Shown here piece after piece: positions 44,101-55,294 of a stretch of DNA of 64,000 nucleotides. Source of the DNA: Pegoplata infirma. Its lineage: Eukaryota > Arthropoda > Insecta > Diptera > Anthomyiidae. The position numbers and the translations under genes are program-made. The notes beneath the pieces are model-generated. The model worked only from the letters and a program-made list of their open reading frames with translations, was not told the origin of the DNA and did not search any database. Positions within the stretch are counted from its first letter, which is position 1. Each line of letters starts with the position of its first letter. The stretch spans positions 174,423,021-174,487,020 of the forward strand of contig OY992537.1 of the NCBI GenBank assembly GCA_963921195.1, in the 5' to 3' direction.

Positions 44101-45359
44101 GGAGGGGTCACGCCCTCTTTCGAGTGGGCGGGCCTTCAAAGTTTAAACGTTTTTCTTAAATATCTTAAAAAGTACTCATCCGATTTGGATAAAATTAGTA
44201 TCATTCGAAAGCTTAAATAAATTCCTTTCGAACATTCCCTGACATGGAGAAATTTTATTAAACCTTTAAGCGCCAAAACGCGATTTTAATTTTTTATTTT
44301 TTTTAATTTTTAAATATCTCAAAAATGTTTCGTATATAAGGCCATAAAGAGTATACATTGGTTTGTAGCCAAAGTTCTTAGCTTTCATTTGGACTTTTAT
44401 TCGACTCTCTAACTCTTCTAACACCAGAGATATAAAGGGTTAAAGTTTTTGTGCTATTTTTTTTTAGCTTTTTCGTTGCAATTTTCTAGGTGACATGACA
44501 TAATCCCCACGGACATAATCCCCATTTCCGTTATGGGGATTATGACCACATTCATTTCGGTCATAATCCTAATAATGGTAGTGGGGACTATGACTGAAAA
44601 TTATTTGGACATAACCCCAATAAAAAACGGACATAATTCCCAGATTTATGGGGATAATGACCAACTATACAAGTTGGTCATAATCCCCAAAATAAAATTT
44701 TTTTTTTTACTTTAAAGTTTTTCTGCGTAGCCGGCCTTCGGCCGGGCTTAGGGATTACAAACTCCATGCATTAAACCCACCCTCTCTGCAGATAACGGGG
44801 ATTATGACCAAAACTGCTTTGGACTTACTCCCCATAATGTGAATGGGGGTTATGACCTTATATACGATACATTTAAAAACATTAAAAACATTAAAACACT
44901 TAAAATTGTGTTTTGGAGCTTAACAATTCGGATAAGTACTTTTTAAAATATTCAAGCAAATGTAAAAACTAGAAAATTGCTGCAAAAAAGTTAAAAAAAA
45001 AATTGCACCAAAACTTTAACCCCTTATATCTCCGGTGTTAGAAGAGTTAGAGAGTCGAATAAAAGTCCAAATGAAAGCTTAGAACCTTAGCTACAAACCC
45101 ATGTACACTCTTTATGGTCTTATATACATAACAATTTTGAGATATTTGAAAATTAAAAAAAAATAAAAACTTAAAATCGCGTTTTGGCGCTTAAAGGGTT
45201 AACGAAATTTTTTCATGTCAAGGAATGTTCGAAAGGAATTTATTTTAGCTTTCGAATGATACTAATTTCATCCAAATCGGATAAGTACTTTTTAAGATAT
45301 TTAAGAAAAACGTTTTAACTTTGAAGGCCCGCCCACTCGAAAGAGGGCGTGACCCCTCC
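44101..45359. mobile_element. Foldback with ~390-base arms, GGAGGGGTCACGCCCTCTTT ends
   Basis: Arms 44101-44489 and 44969-45359 are inverted copies (GGAGGGGTCACGCCCTCTTT, GGCGGGCCTTCAAAGTTTAA, AGGAATGTTCGAAAGGAATT, ACTCTCTAACTCTTCTAACA). Flanks show no clear duplication. The loop contains the TCATAATCCCC array. Confidence 0.75.
44497..44857. repeat. Array of GGTCATAATCCCC words in both orientations
   Basis: About twelve copies of GG[TA]CATAATCCCC or its inverse GGGGATTATG[AT]CC, at 44497, 44511, 44534, 44559, 44582, 44607, 44629, 44649, 44676, 44797, 44821 and 44845, spaced 15-30 bases apart. A GC-rich hairpin GCCGGCCTTCGGCCGGGC (44731-44748) sits in the gap between the two clusters. The frame at 44533-44715 is the array. 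Confidence 0.72.
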
Positions 45360-46247
45360 AAAGTCAGAAGTTCACGCGACGTAGGAAAGACCCCTTAGTC
45401 GATACACAAAGTTTTATTATGCTGGGAGTGATTTCGGTATTCTGGTCATATGCCAAAGTATTCATTTTCGATTCTAAAAATCTCTAAAGAATCTCCGGTC
45501 CTCTTTCAATGTATGGACTCCTCAATTTGAGTCTAAAAATTTGGGCGTTCCTCATTTCTCAGAAAATATTGCCGAAACAAAAAAAATGCCAAATACATTT
45601 TTGTAGTTCTTTTTAGTTATCCGTGTAATAGTTTTTTAGTTATCCCGTTAAGATTCTAAAGACCCTTTTGGGCCCTTAAATTCCTGTATCCTAAAAACTA
45701 AGCAAGGTAGAGCGAAAAGGGCAAGGATTTGAATCAAAATCTATGACGATCCTTAATAGACCCAATGGGACTGGGCCTAAGGTGGTCTGGGTTCCGAACC
45801 TAATGGGGTCTGCCCGCAATCGGAACTTTAAATGAGATGTACTCAATAAAATAAATTTTTTCCCATTTTCTAGTTTTTTTCTTTTTCTTATTTTTCAGAA
45901 AAATTTAGATAAAAAGAAGGAAAACATGGCAATGGAGCTAAATCATTATTGAATTTAGTTAAGTTTTCCACTTTTTAAATAATTTTTCTTTTTGAGTGTG
46001 GTATAAAATTAAATCGCATTTAGCTCCTTTTTAAAAATTGAATTAAAATTTTGTCAAACATGAAACATTTTTTCGAAAAATGTTACATTTTGGTGATGAG
46101 TATAAAAAAACAGTACAAAAACAGTACACGCTTTAAAAAACAGTACTTTTGCGTACTGTTTTAGGTGCTGTGCATAAAACAGTACTTTTTATAAAAAACA
46201 GTACATGTACTGTTTAAAACAGTACGAATGGCAACCCTACGGTAGGG

Positions 46248-47708
46248 ACTAGTATGGGAACTCCATTACCATCTTCAGAGTATATATGTTAACAGCCACT
46301 AACAACATAACATAACCTGAGACCAGATTTTGTTCTTTATTTAGAATCCACTGGTTGACTTTCGTTGTCATGTGTAACTTCCCTTGTCTGGAAATTTGTT
46401 AAGGCAACTGAAAAATTTTGAGTAAGCACATTTCAGCTTCTTTCTCTTTTCATACCACTTTCCTTAATTTCCTTTTCTGGGTCCTGTTCAATGTGGGTTT
46501 CAGTTGGTCTACTTAATGAAACTTGCATTGACTTGTATGCATCTGCAGTTAAAAACTAGTCCTACTTTTAAGTCGCGTTCCTATCCCCGAAAACTATTTC
46601 CACACAACGGATTGATTCCTCACAAGTTAATTAAGTTTTTGTTTTGTAATTCTTCCAAAAGTATCTCTGAACTAAAGATTTCACAATATACACAATTGTA
46701 CCATCTTATCCGCCCTGTTGTAAGAATTAATACTTTTTATACAAATAGTACAAGTGCTGTATGTTGTTATTCTCAATCTGTAGACACTACACTACTGGTC
46801 AATTTAGTCTGGTTTGGCAAATCAATTAAATTCAATTAATCTTCACACAACACACACAATATATTCATACTCTCACAGCTAATTGTCGTACTGTGCAGTG
46901 CTATCTTCTGTTAATGAATGATAATGGAATGGGTGACAAAGCATGATATTCTCACTCTTTTAAGTTTCTTGTGTAAACAAGTTTTGTGTGTGGGAATGTA
47001 TTGTTTGTCATTTGTAGATTGTATGATTTGTCCGTTCCGGACTGCAAAAGGGTTTTCATCATGATTGGCTGGTTAAAAGGAGAACAATAACATATATGCA
47101 ATTGACACGATTTCTTTTTGAAAATAAAAATGCACTAAAAGAAATTGACATTTCTTAAATGGTTTTCCAACTCTGACTTGAAGGGGAAAGACAGGAAAAG
47201 CGGCGGATCGGAGGTATGGCGTGAAACACCTTTTTCCATGCGATTAGTAAATAACGTTAACAAAAACTTCGACAGGAACAGGGTGGAATTTTTCTGGATA
47301 TGAATTACATAAAATTGTTTTGACAACGGTTTTGGCATTAGGTCAAAAGACTTTAGAAAATATCTTTCAAACATTTTTGATTGCAAATTACAAAAGAAAC
47401 GAAAATGGGACAAAACGTGTGTGCACAAAATATATGCGGCTTTGGTTCAAATATTTTAATTGCGTTTTGTTGCTAATATTAAAGTTTAAATCGGATCTTT
47501 TACTCCTCTTATGAGTGAATGATGTGCACCTGATCAGTATAAGACTTTCCGTAGCCGATTTAATACGCCCCATCTTGGGCTACTCTTAATATCGAAACAA
47601 GCACAGTTAGAGTTTGCAAGTTTCTAGAGCCATTCCAACAGGGAGCAGTTGGAGCTTAGATGATCATCGCCTTAAAAATTCCCTTAAGTGGTCCAACCCC
47701 CTGCGATA
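46248..47708. other. Stretch without recognised features
   Basis: Less AT-rich than the surroundings. The plus-strand frame beginning at 46504 has a non-ATG start and an unrecognised Ser/Leu-rich protein (first ATG at 46516); I do not call it a gene. Could be a long terminal repeat or unique host DNA. Confidence 0.3.
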
Positions 47709-49420
47709 CATAGGTTAGGTTGTAAATGACTGCTGACGTTTTACGTCAACACACGCAGACTATAAGTTCCATTGTGATACCACGGGACTGTAATAGGTTA
47801 ACATACTTACCTGTCGTTAAACCAATTTGAGCTTCTTATGAAACTCCTTAGATATTGAATTTTGACTTCCGATAAATAAGAAAGATCATACAGTTCCCTA
47901 GATCACAGTGATGCAAGTCTCTGACTAGAAAGTGCCGGGCAATTGCAGAGTAAGTGCCCTATAGTTTCCATCTCCTCTTCATCCATGCAACTCCGGCAAG
48001 AGTCATTCTACGGTACATTTAACCGCTCTGCGTGCTTCCCTATAAGACAGTGTCTGGTAATTATAGCAACCACGGTCGAAATATCTCCTATTGGAAGCGA
48101 TATCAGCTCACTTGTACGCCTTTGATTAAGAGAAGGCCAAATCAGTCGTGTTGTCTCACACGTCAATCCATGCGCCCATCTTTGATTAGTCTCCTTCGCA
48201 AAACAAAGCAATAGGTTTCGCTTGCAAGTTTCAAGAGGCATACCAACACATTCCAATTCTGTTGGAACCTGTAAGGTAGTTCCCAGTCTTGCAAAGGTCA
48301 TCGGCTTAGCAATTCCCTGGAATGTCTCTGTGCCCTGGTACCCATATGAGTGGTATATCAAACTGCTTGGCCATCTCATTTAAAGACGTGCGGCAGTTAA
48401 GGGCAGATCTTGTTTTCAAAAACATTGACTCCAGGGACTTGACCGCGGCTTGACTGTCAGAATAGATCTTGACTGCAGTTGTAGACAATACATTGCAGCT
48501 CAACCAGTCAGCCACCTCCTTTATTACCAGCATCTCTGCCTGGTAAACACTGCAATGATCCGGCAATCTTCAAGCCAGGCTCAACCCAAGCTCCTCCGAA
48601 TAGACTCCAAAGCCCATGTGTTCGTGCATCCTCGATCCATTCGTGTAAAAATTTATGGAGGCTACACTAACTGGAATTCCCCTCGTGCAAGACTCCCTGG
48701 ATAGTATCACAATGGTGAAATGGCGCTCAAAATCTTCTTCAAGATCACGCAATGGCCCCAATCGCTGCTCCTCCATTGCAGTGTGCTATTAAGTCGACTT
48801 GTCGACGTAGCCGGCTATGCATACCCAATATGTCCAATGGTATCAGGTGCAGTAGGATTTCTTATGCAGCCTTAGGTGTAGTAAGAAGAGCACCAGTTAT
48901 TCACAACGACGTCATTCTCTGCACCTTCGTGATAAAGACACAGTTCCCTTTTGTCTCTAAAACAGGCCACCATACGATGATTCCATACAGCAGAATTGGA
49001 CGCACCACTGCTGTATAAATCCAATGAACGACTATTGAGCTAAAGCCCCATCGTTTTCCAATGGCTCTTTTACAGGAATATAAAGCAATCGACGCTTTTC
49101 TCACCCGTTCCTCAATATTACGCCGAAATTCAACTTCCTATCTAGAAATACTCTAAGATACCTGGCTCCATCTGAGAAGGTGATTTCAGTGCCATCCAGA
49201 GAAATAGGATCAAAAGCAGGAATCATCTTATTTTTCCTTGAAAACAAGACAAGCTTTGTTTTTCTTTTATTAATTCCCAGATCACAGCCTCTTGTCCATT
49301 TACACAGATCTTTCAAAGAACCCTAAAGAACGTCCCTCAATGTTGGCAGATGCTTTCCCTTTACCGTTCGCGACATAGTCAGCATTTGCGACAACATGAC
49401 AACCACATAGCAGAATGACT
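47709..49420 (-). pseudogene. 5'-truncated LINE (family B), moderately decayed
   Basis: Minus-strand pieces in order: NADYVANGKGK (YADD region, damaged, ~49370), CKWTRGCDLGINKRKTKLVL and GARYLRVFLDRKLNF (49101-49316), HWIYTAVVRPILLYGIIVWW (48901-49104), INFYTNGSRMHE (48570-48776), YQAEMLVIKEVADWL, KIYSDSQAAVKSLES and LIWVPGHRDIPGN (48306-48566), then TRLIWPSLNQRRT...TRHCLIGKHA (48008-48379). At least four frame breaks; RNase H has TNGS in place of TDGS, so its first acidic residue is lost. The 3' end is AACCTAACCTA (47711-47722). Confidence 0.75.
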
Positions 49421-49719
49421 GGTGACATCTATAGTTCGAAAAATTCCATCTAAGAACTAGACTAGAATTCCAATCCAAAATGGGCGTTGCGGACTGTCGG
49501 TATATATTTGTCTACTATTACTCTCCTGTCCACGACTTCAGACTGTCGCCTTTAGTACTACGGTCTAGGACGGTGCTTCAATTAAATGTAGGTTTTATTC
49601 GGATGGCCGCTGTTGAAACACGCAGCCCATATGTACCCACATGATGGATATCCGTTGCCAAAGCAGGGCCCTTTGACGATTTCATATAACAGAGGAGTTA
49701 ACTTAGTTATCGGAGTCGA
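49421..49719. other. Stretch without recognised features
   Basis: May be further upstream LINE text too decayed to read; nothing can be supported. Confidence 0.25.
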
Positions 49720-50119
49720 TAGTTAGCAAAATTTTACTATATGTGTGAAATTATTTTAAATTTCGATCATGCAGTATGGATAAATTCGTTAATTCGAGTA
49801 AACGTTTGATCGCTATCGCTGCCAGTAGTTTGACACCAAAAGCAAACTGGACATTTTCACACTTTTCGCTTTATTCCGTTATGAAATTTAACATATTATT
49901 TAAGAAAACCCTAAGGTTCTTGGCTCTCTCAGGTCCGAATTGGAGACTCGAGAAAACATTTGCATATGCTGTCGTGTTTAGACCGTTTCTGATGAAATAA
50001 TTATACAAAGATTTAGTTAAAATATTTATTCTTCGATTTTTCCAGTGTAGTCCTTGCAACCAACCACACTAATAAACTACAAAAATCAATAAAAATTTAT
50101 CTCCTTCATTTGTCTTCAT
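49720..50119 (+). repeat. ~390-bp interspersed repeat (copy 1)
   Basis: Same strand and order as 54240-54626: TAGTTAGC/TTTTACTATATG, TTTAAATTTCGATCAT, TTAATTCGAGTAAA, GGCTCTCTCAGGTCCGAA, GGAGACTCGAGAAAACA, GCATATGCTGTCGTG, TTTTTCCAGTGTAGTCC, ending CTCCTTCATTTGTCTTCAT. Both copies have an ATG frame (MDKFVNSSKRLI here, MNNFVNSSKCLI there) with conserved LRFLALSGPNWRLEKTFAYA but different endings. Unrecognised; could be a SINE-like repeat or an exon fragment. Confidence 0.6.
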
Positions 50120-50670
50120 TAGGGTGGGTCAAATTGTAGGGGGCCGAAAAAATGTAAAGGGGCTCATCCAGATTCTTGTTCTATGGGTCATTTGAAGATA
50201 CTTGGCCAAAGAAACCATAGCTCTAAAATGATTTTCGAGCCCCCGGATTTTTCAAGATAGGTTTTTTCCCCAAAAACTCAAGAATAGTGGTAAAAAAAAG
50301 GCTTTTTCCTCTAGCCAAATGTGTATGTGGAGGTTTTTTGGATCGAGGAATCCATTTTTGACATCTATTTTTATTTTTGAATACCACAGAGGGCGCTTTC
50401 GTACATTTTTAAATTTTATCGTTTTTTTTTTTGGTAAATTTACGAAATTTTTCGTGGAAATTGACGAATATTTGACTTTCTCATGAGACAACCCCAAATT
50501 TTAAATAGCCAGAGTGTTCAGCGTTAAAAATTATGGATGGAGGGGTTATTCATTCACGACCAATATCGAATTTAAGACAAAGAATAAATAAAGCATATTT
50601 TACTTTATTTTTTCTTCAAAAATTCAACATAAGAGATAATAAAAGCATATAAAATGTAATTAATAAAAAC
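50120..50670. other. Stretch without recognised features
   Basis: Contains a purine-rich AGGGTGGGTCAAATTGTAGG start at 50120, frequently seen at edges of fly repeats, but no partner end was found. Confidence 0.3.
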
Positions 50671-50756
50671 AAGTAAGAAAGTTATAGTCGGTCAAGACCG
50701 ACCATATGATACCCTACACCAGTGTTTTCCGGAAAATAGGTCCCAGGTCCAAAGAT
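50671..50756 (-). repeat. DINE-1-like end fragment, third family
   Basis: ACAAGTAAGAAAGTTATAGT, GTCGGTCAAGACCGACC and ATGATACCCTACACC: the same end organisation as H1/H2 (self-complementary GTCGGTC..GACCGAC) but another family. The rest is displaced or lost behind the 50757 element. Confidence 0.45.
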
Positions 50757-51485
50757 CCCAGCAAAACTTTGGTAATGGGTAGTGATTATATAACACATTA
50801 CCAGGTAATGTATATACCTTATTTGTAGCATTATTTTAGGATGTCTTACCAAACATTTGTTCCACAACGTATTATTTTCAAGTGAAAAATAGGGCATTAC
50901 TAATAATTTGCTACGTAATGCATGATTATTGGAAAAAATGTATTTCATATTTATTATTTCTATACATTAAATCATGGATGACTTATATTTGGTTACATTA
51001 TGTATTATTAGAAAGTTTGAAATAATGCATTATTTATAATTGGATGCATAATACATTACAATAACATAAAAAATAATTATTTTATAAAAAATGCATAAGT
51101 TTAAACTAGAGATGGGCTCACGACAGGAAATTTCTAACGACACACACTCACATATTATATCTACTTACACTCACTTACAATCACGTGAGTAAATTTAATA
51201 CAAAATTACTTTTTCACTACTCGTAACACCTTATATATTATCTTCTGGTATGCTATATTATATACCTTACTCGTAACCTATAAAATATCATATATTTTAC
51301 ACCTTACTGGTATTCTTCGTTATAAATTTATGACTTATTTTATACCTTACTGGTATTCTATGTGATAATGTGGATGCATTACTTTGAGTCTCTTCGCCTG
51401 TTAAAATCATCAATGCTGCAATGTATAAAATAAGAGATCATATACCTTATTTTATACCTTATTTGGTAATCTAAGTTTTGCTGGG
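50757..51485. mobile_element. Motif-array element, CCCAGCAAAACTT ends, CATTACCAGGTAATG motif
   Basis: CCCAGCAAAACTT and AAGTTTTGCTGGG are perfect inverted ends; flanks AT/AA give only a half-matching duplication. Arrays: GGTAATG, CATTACC, TAATGCATTA, TATACCTTA. A truncated CGTGA-type hAT MITE (TAGAGATGGGC at 51107) is embedded. Confidence 0.68.
51107..51215. mobile_element. Truncated hAT-type MITE (CGTGA family, copy 3)
   Basis: Left end TAGAGATGGGCTCACGAC and TCACTTACA / TCACGTGAGTAAA words as in the other two copies; no right terminus. Confidence 0.5.
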
Positions 51486-51489
51486 AAGT

Positions 51490-51947
51490 ATGCAATTTTT
51501 TCTACGTCCAGCTTCAAATAGATTTAGGTTTTGCAAAAATGGTGACAAAATTTGGTAATGGCATTTCATTTCTCTTTATTTAGAGCTTAAAAAATCAAAA
51601 AGACGAAAATCGATTATTGATAAATTTTTCAAATTTCATACAAGCAATTTGACATTTAACTACCATTCGATATCTTATATCGAAAAAAGTTGGTCCTGAA
51701 TTAAATAAATACATTTACGAACTAAAGCGGATGTTGCTGCATCACATTATTAAAGATTGTTTAAGCTTTTTAGAAAATTGAGGTTTAGGCTTGTGGTCAA
51801 AACAAACTGGTGAATCAATTCGCCGTGAATTTTTATTGTTTTGTGATCTTTATAATTGCTCTTTTTTTACTTCGAAATTTATACGTTTAATTACACCGTC
51901 CGACAGCCAATATTAAACATGAAACGGATGGTATACGTCTGAAAGTA
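51490..51947. repeat. Left arm of a split foldback
   Basis: The end of this stretch (ACACCGTCCGACAGCC, GGTATACGTCTG at 51893-51940) is inverted relative to 53215-53300 (CGTATACTATCC, GTCGGACGGTGT). The material between includes two other elements. Confidence 0.4.
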
Positions 51948-52759
51948 CCCAGCAGAAATTTTGCTGAACGTTCAGCAGCTTTTGGAAGGGGAACTTGAGT
52001 AAAGGAGCGCATCCAATTGCGCTGAATTCATGCATGATTCCCTAAGGCGATGTCCCACTTTAGAGCGCTAGTTGGATACACAGAAACAGCGCTCTTTAGA
52101 TGCACTGAAATCACGTGTCTTTAGAGCGCTGATTTAAGCAGAATAAAGATGCTGTAAATTCATGTATCTTTTTAGCGCTGATTTAAGCAGATTAAAGATG
52201 CAGTGAATTCATGTATCTTTGTAGATCTGATTTAAGCAGAATAAAGATGCTGTAAATTCAAAGTTGAAATCAAATAACTAAAATTTAAAAAAATATAACA
52301 AAAAAATTCATTCGTTTTACTTTACAAAACTTTATTTATGTGAAACAAAATGAAAAAAAAAAAAAAAAATTGGAAGTGAACATCAAAAAAATATCGGAAA
52401 TTTTCATTTTCACATTTTTTATGGGATTTTTATTGGGAACAGCGGTCAAAGATGCTATGATTGAAGCGCTCTTTGCAGCGCTGATTAATGCGCAATAATG
52501 ATGCAGTCAAATCATGTGTCTTTGTCTAAAACTCATGTTTTTTTATTCAAAAAGTGTTAAAAATATTAAAAAGGAAAGCAAGTATGAAATTTTATCAAAA
52601 AATAATTACACATTATAAGTTTTATATAAAAAATCTTAAAAAAAAATTAAAATTTTTTCCCCTTCCTTATACTGCATCCCTAAGAGCGCTCTTTGGATGC
52701 GCTACGGTATGCTATAAACAGATGCTGTGTCGCCAAAATCTCGATTTATTTCTGCTGGG
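51948..52759. mobile_element. Motif-array element, CCCAGCAGAAAT ends, TA duplication
   Basis: CCCAGCAGAAAT after TA (51946-51947) and ATTTCTGCTGGG before TA (52760-52761). The left half has a tandem run of ~60-base units (52070-52260) with AGCGCTGATTTAAGCAGA, ATAAAGATGC and ATTCATGTATCTTT; isolated AGCGCT / GCGCTC words recur to 52700. Confidence 0.8.
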
Positions 52760-52873
52760 TAGTGATCAAATGGAGAAAAACTGCATTTACAGTTTTTCAT
52801 TTCGTGATAATGTTTCCTTTTAAAAGTACTTCAAAGTTTTAAAGGATACATTTTTGAAATATTTGTACTTAAC

Positions 52874-53143
52874 CTAGGATGAAACTGGTGATGGCAAATG
52901 AAAGAGGAGGATCTCCCCTAATTTTTCCATTTTTTTATTTTGCCATATCGGTATAAAAGGATGTGAATAAAGTCATTTAAAAACTTTATTAAAATATTTT
53001 GTTAAAAATTTTGAAATGATATTGAAGGATACATTTTTGAAAGGACGTAACATACCTCCTTTTTTCTGGTATGTAAAAATAATAAAATACGAAAATTAGG
53101 GGAGATGCTACTCTTTCATTTGCTATCCCTAGTGGCATCCTAG
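52874..53143. mobile_element. Small foldback, CTAGGATG ends
   Basis: CTAGGATG-AACTGGTGATGGC, AAATGAAAGAG and ATCTCCCCTAATTTT at the left are inverted at the right (AAAATTAGGGGAGAT, CTCTTTCATTTG, CATCCTAG). About 75-base arms. Confidence 0.55.
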
Positions 53144-53214
53144 CGCAAGCAGAAATATAAAAAAAAATATTTTATAAAACTTAGTACTCTAAGACTTAGT
53201 TTTACTAAATTTAG

Positions 53215-53815
53215 TCTCTAGTTTCAAACGTATACTATCCAGTTCGTGTTCAACGAACTTTTTAATTTTTGTCGGACGGTGTTATCAATGAAATTAGTTT
53301 TTCTATCACGTAAGGTTTTTAAGATATTCGCGTTTGAATATTGAAATATGTGGGTCTCCTCCGTAACGTATTCTTCAGTTGCTCAAACACAATAGTACTC
53401 GATTTAGTAAAAATAAGACATCTTTATTCTAAATCTGTCATCCAAATTATTCTATCGCGTACTGTTTTTGAAATATTGGCGTTTGAAAAACTCGAACTCC
53501 ACTGTTACGCACTTATATTCTTTATAAATCACACTAATATTTTCAAACGCGAATATCTTAAAAAGAGAACATGCTTGAAAAATTTGGATTGCAGTTTTGG
53601 AATCAGGAGGTCCATTTTATATGAAATCAAGTCCTATTTGGTGGACTTGATTTCATATAAAATATTGCTTTTTTTACTTTTTAACAGCGAATATCTCAAA
53701 AACGGTACGTGCTAGAAAAATTTGGACGGTAGATTTGGAAGCAGGAGACCAAAATCTATAAGGACCAGTTAGAAATTTCACTGGGAGGTTTTTGCTGTCG
53801 AACAGTGTTTTAAGT
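53215..53815. repeat. Inverted/tandem repeat block
   Basis: GCGTTTGAA / TTCAAACGCGAATATCTT words occur in both orientations, and a ~150-base unit (GAATATCT-AAAA, TAGAAAAATTTGGA, GGAATCAGGAG) is tandem near 53560 and 53700. The frame 53341-53715 lies on this repeat. Probably the right arm of the foldback starting near 51490. Confidence 0.4.
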
Positions 53816-53819
53816 GTAA

Positions 53820-54239
53820 ATATTATAAAAAAATACTCTTTCAATCAATCTTACAAAAAGACGTGAAAAAATCACTTCTAATTTAGAAGTTTAAATCACC
53901 AAATAAAAATGACATAATCACACCCAAAATGCCAAGAAATATGTACTTCTAAAGAAGTGATGAAAAAGCGGTTTCAAAAGGTCAAGTTATATTAACATCT
54001 GGATCACTACTTCAGAAGTTGTGATAAAAATGTTAATATATATGTACATAATAAACACTAGTGATATATGTTATACTTAAGTGTCAATCTTTCGCCACTG
54101 AAGAGTGGCGAAAAAAAGAACATACTTTGTGTGTCACGCCCATATTAAATTCATCAATGTTTCAGTTGAAGAAGAAGTACATCTGGTTCATAAGTTGTGG
54201 TGAAATTTGTAGTGAATGGTAAGCTCTTTTTTTGCTGGG
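53820..54239. mobile_element. Motif-array element with right end TTTTTTTGCTGGG, ACTTCT/AGAAGT motif
   Basis: The right terminus TTTTTTTGCTGGG is followed by TA. The interior carries TCACTTCTAATTTAGAAGT, ACTTCTAAAGAAGTGAT, CACTACTTCAGAAGTTGTG and CGCCACTGAAGAGTGGCG palindromes. The left terminus was not found; the start is approximate. Confidence 0.5.
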
Positions 54240-54626
54240 TAGTTATTAAGATTTTACTATATGCATGAAATTATTTTAAATTTCGATCATACAGTATGAA
54301 TAATTTCGTAAATTCGAGTAAATGTTTGATTTGCCACCAAAAGCAAACGTTACATTTTACACACGTTTCTCTTTGTAACGTTCTGAAATTCAGTATATTA
54401 TTTCATAAACCTCTAAGGCTCTTGGCTCTCTTAGGTCCGAAATGGAGACTCGAGAAAACAATTGCATATGCTGTCGTGCATAGACCGTTTTCTGCGGAAA
54501 TATTTATATTAACAGTTTTCTAAAATATTTATTTATTATATTATTTTTCCAGTGTAGTCCTTGCAACCAACGACACTAATAAACTACAAAAATCAATAAA
54601 AATTTATCTCCTTCATTTGTCTTCAT
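54240..54626 (+). repeat. ~390-bp interspersed repeat (copy 2)
   Basis: Partner of 49720-50119, here starting right at the TA beside the end of the motif-array element, whose insertion probably separated it from its upstream part. Lacks ~20 bases present in copy 1 after GTTTGAT. Confidence 0.6.
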
Positions 54627-55060
54627 ATATATATTTTTGTAGTTTCATAATTTTAACTTCTCGATTCTAAGATTTGTTTGAATTTAATGAAAATTATTTT
54701 CTCACGCTCAATGCACAATATGGTCAGTTTGACATTTTCGAACTTTTGCATGATTTAAAATTAAAAAAAAAAATTAACTCAAATGTTCCATTAATTACTG
54801 GTACTGAGATACATGCAACATAAAGTACTGAATGATATTAGCGATTGATATAAAGAAGCAGCAATGCAAGTGTTTTGAAATGTTTTTTGTTTGGATTGTC
54901 ATGGATATATCCAACATCACAGTGGGGCAAAATAAAAAAGAATGAGAAATAAATCAACCATTACAATTTAATTGTCATAGACTTCTTAAAATTTCGGTAG
55001 CGGCGCTGGAGGTTCCAAAGTCGGGTACATAGAACATTCCAAATTTTTTTAAGCTTACGA
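54627..55060. other. Stretch with a single CACAGTGGGGCAAAAT terminus
   Basis: At 54922 CACAGTGGGGCAAAATAAAA resembles the ends of the 13944-15035 element, but no second end was found. Nothing else recognised. Confidence 0.3.
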
Positions 55061-55294
55061 GTACTTCAATTATGGTATTTTATTTTGATGGTCTATCGCT
55101 AAAGCACACTGCAATAGAAGGCAGCGATTACGGCCATATATGGCCGCTATAGCGCAATCCTGGAAAGAAGTACAACACGAAACTTGAACTGTGGGGAACT
55201 TCTAAAAAATCAGGCAAATGACTTCTGCCGGAGCTGTATGGATGAAGCGGAGTTCCAAACTATCAAAAACTTTATCTGCCATCGCCAGAATCTT
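55060..55294 (+). pseudogene. LINE C-terminal fragment (CCHC region), interrupted
   Basis: About 55220-55285 reads NDFCRSCMDEAEFQTIKNFI followed by CHRQNL, the C-x2-C...C/H end of RNase-H-type LINEs. The text resumes after the insertion at 55295-55731 ('tctggcttgattatg'). Too decayed for a family assignment. Confidence 0.45.

Larger units (their letters stand above)
43757..45998. mobile_element. Motif-array element, CACTCAAAC / TTTTTGAGTG ends, TG duplication
   Basis: CACTCAAACAAGG after TG (43755-43756) and CTTTTTGAGTG before TG (45999-46000), inside the 43326-46239 hAT-type element. Subterminal AATTTAGTAAA / GAATTTAGTTAA words. Its middle holds a long inverted repeat. Confidence 0.68.
43326..46239. 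mobile_element. hAT-type element, TAGGGTTRCCA ends, CAGTAC arrays
   Basis: TAGGGTTACCAG and GGCAACCCTA ends with a perfect 8-bp duplication CGGTAGGG (43318-43325, 46240-46247). Both subterminal regions are arrays of AAAACAGTAC (43362-43420; 46108-46230, about ten copies in both orientations). The 2.9-kb length comes from a motif-array element inserted at 43757-45998. No transposase. Confidence 0.87.

Noticed and set aside
44727..44752. GC-rich TTCG hairpin as a bacterial-type terminator
   Set aside because: Eukaryotic DNA, no adjacent gene, and position inside a repeat array.
46504..46839. 111-codon plus-strand frame
   Set aside because: Non-ATG start, no recognisable domain, composition compatible with chance in a less AT-rich stretch.
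52554..52823. 89-codon plus-strand frame
   Set aside because: Lies across the right end of the CCCAGCAGAAAT element; Lys/Phe-rich low complexity.
53341..53715. 124-codon plus-strand frame
   Set aside because: Starts at a non-conserved position and runs through inverted and tandem repeat units; no domain seen.
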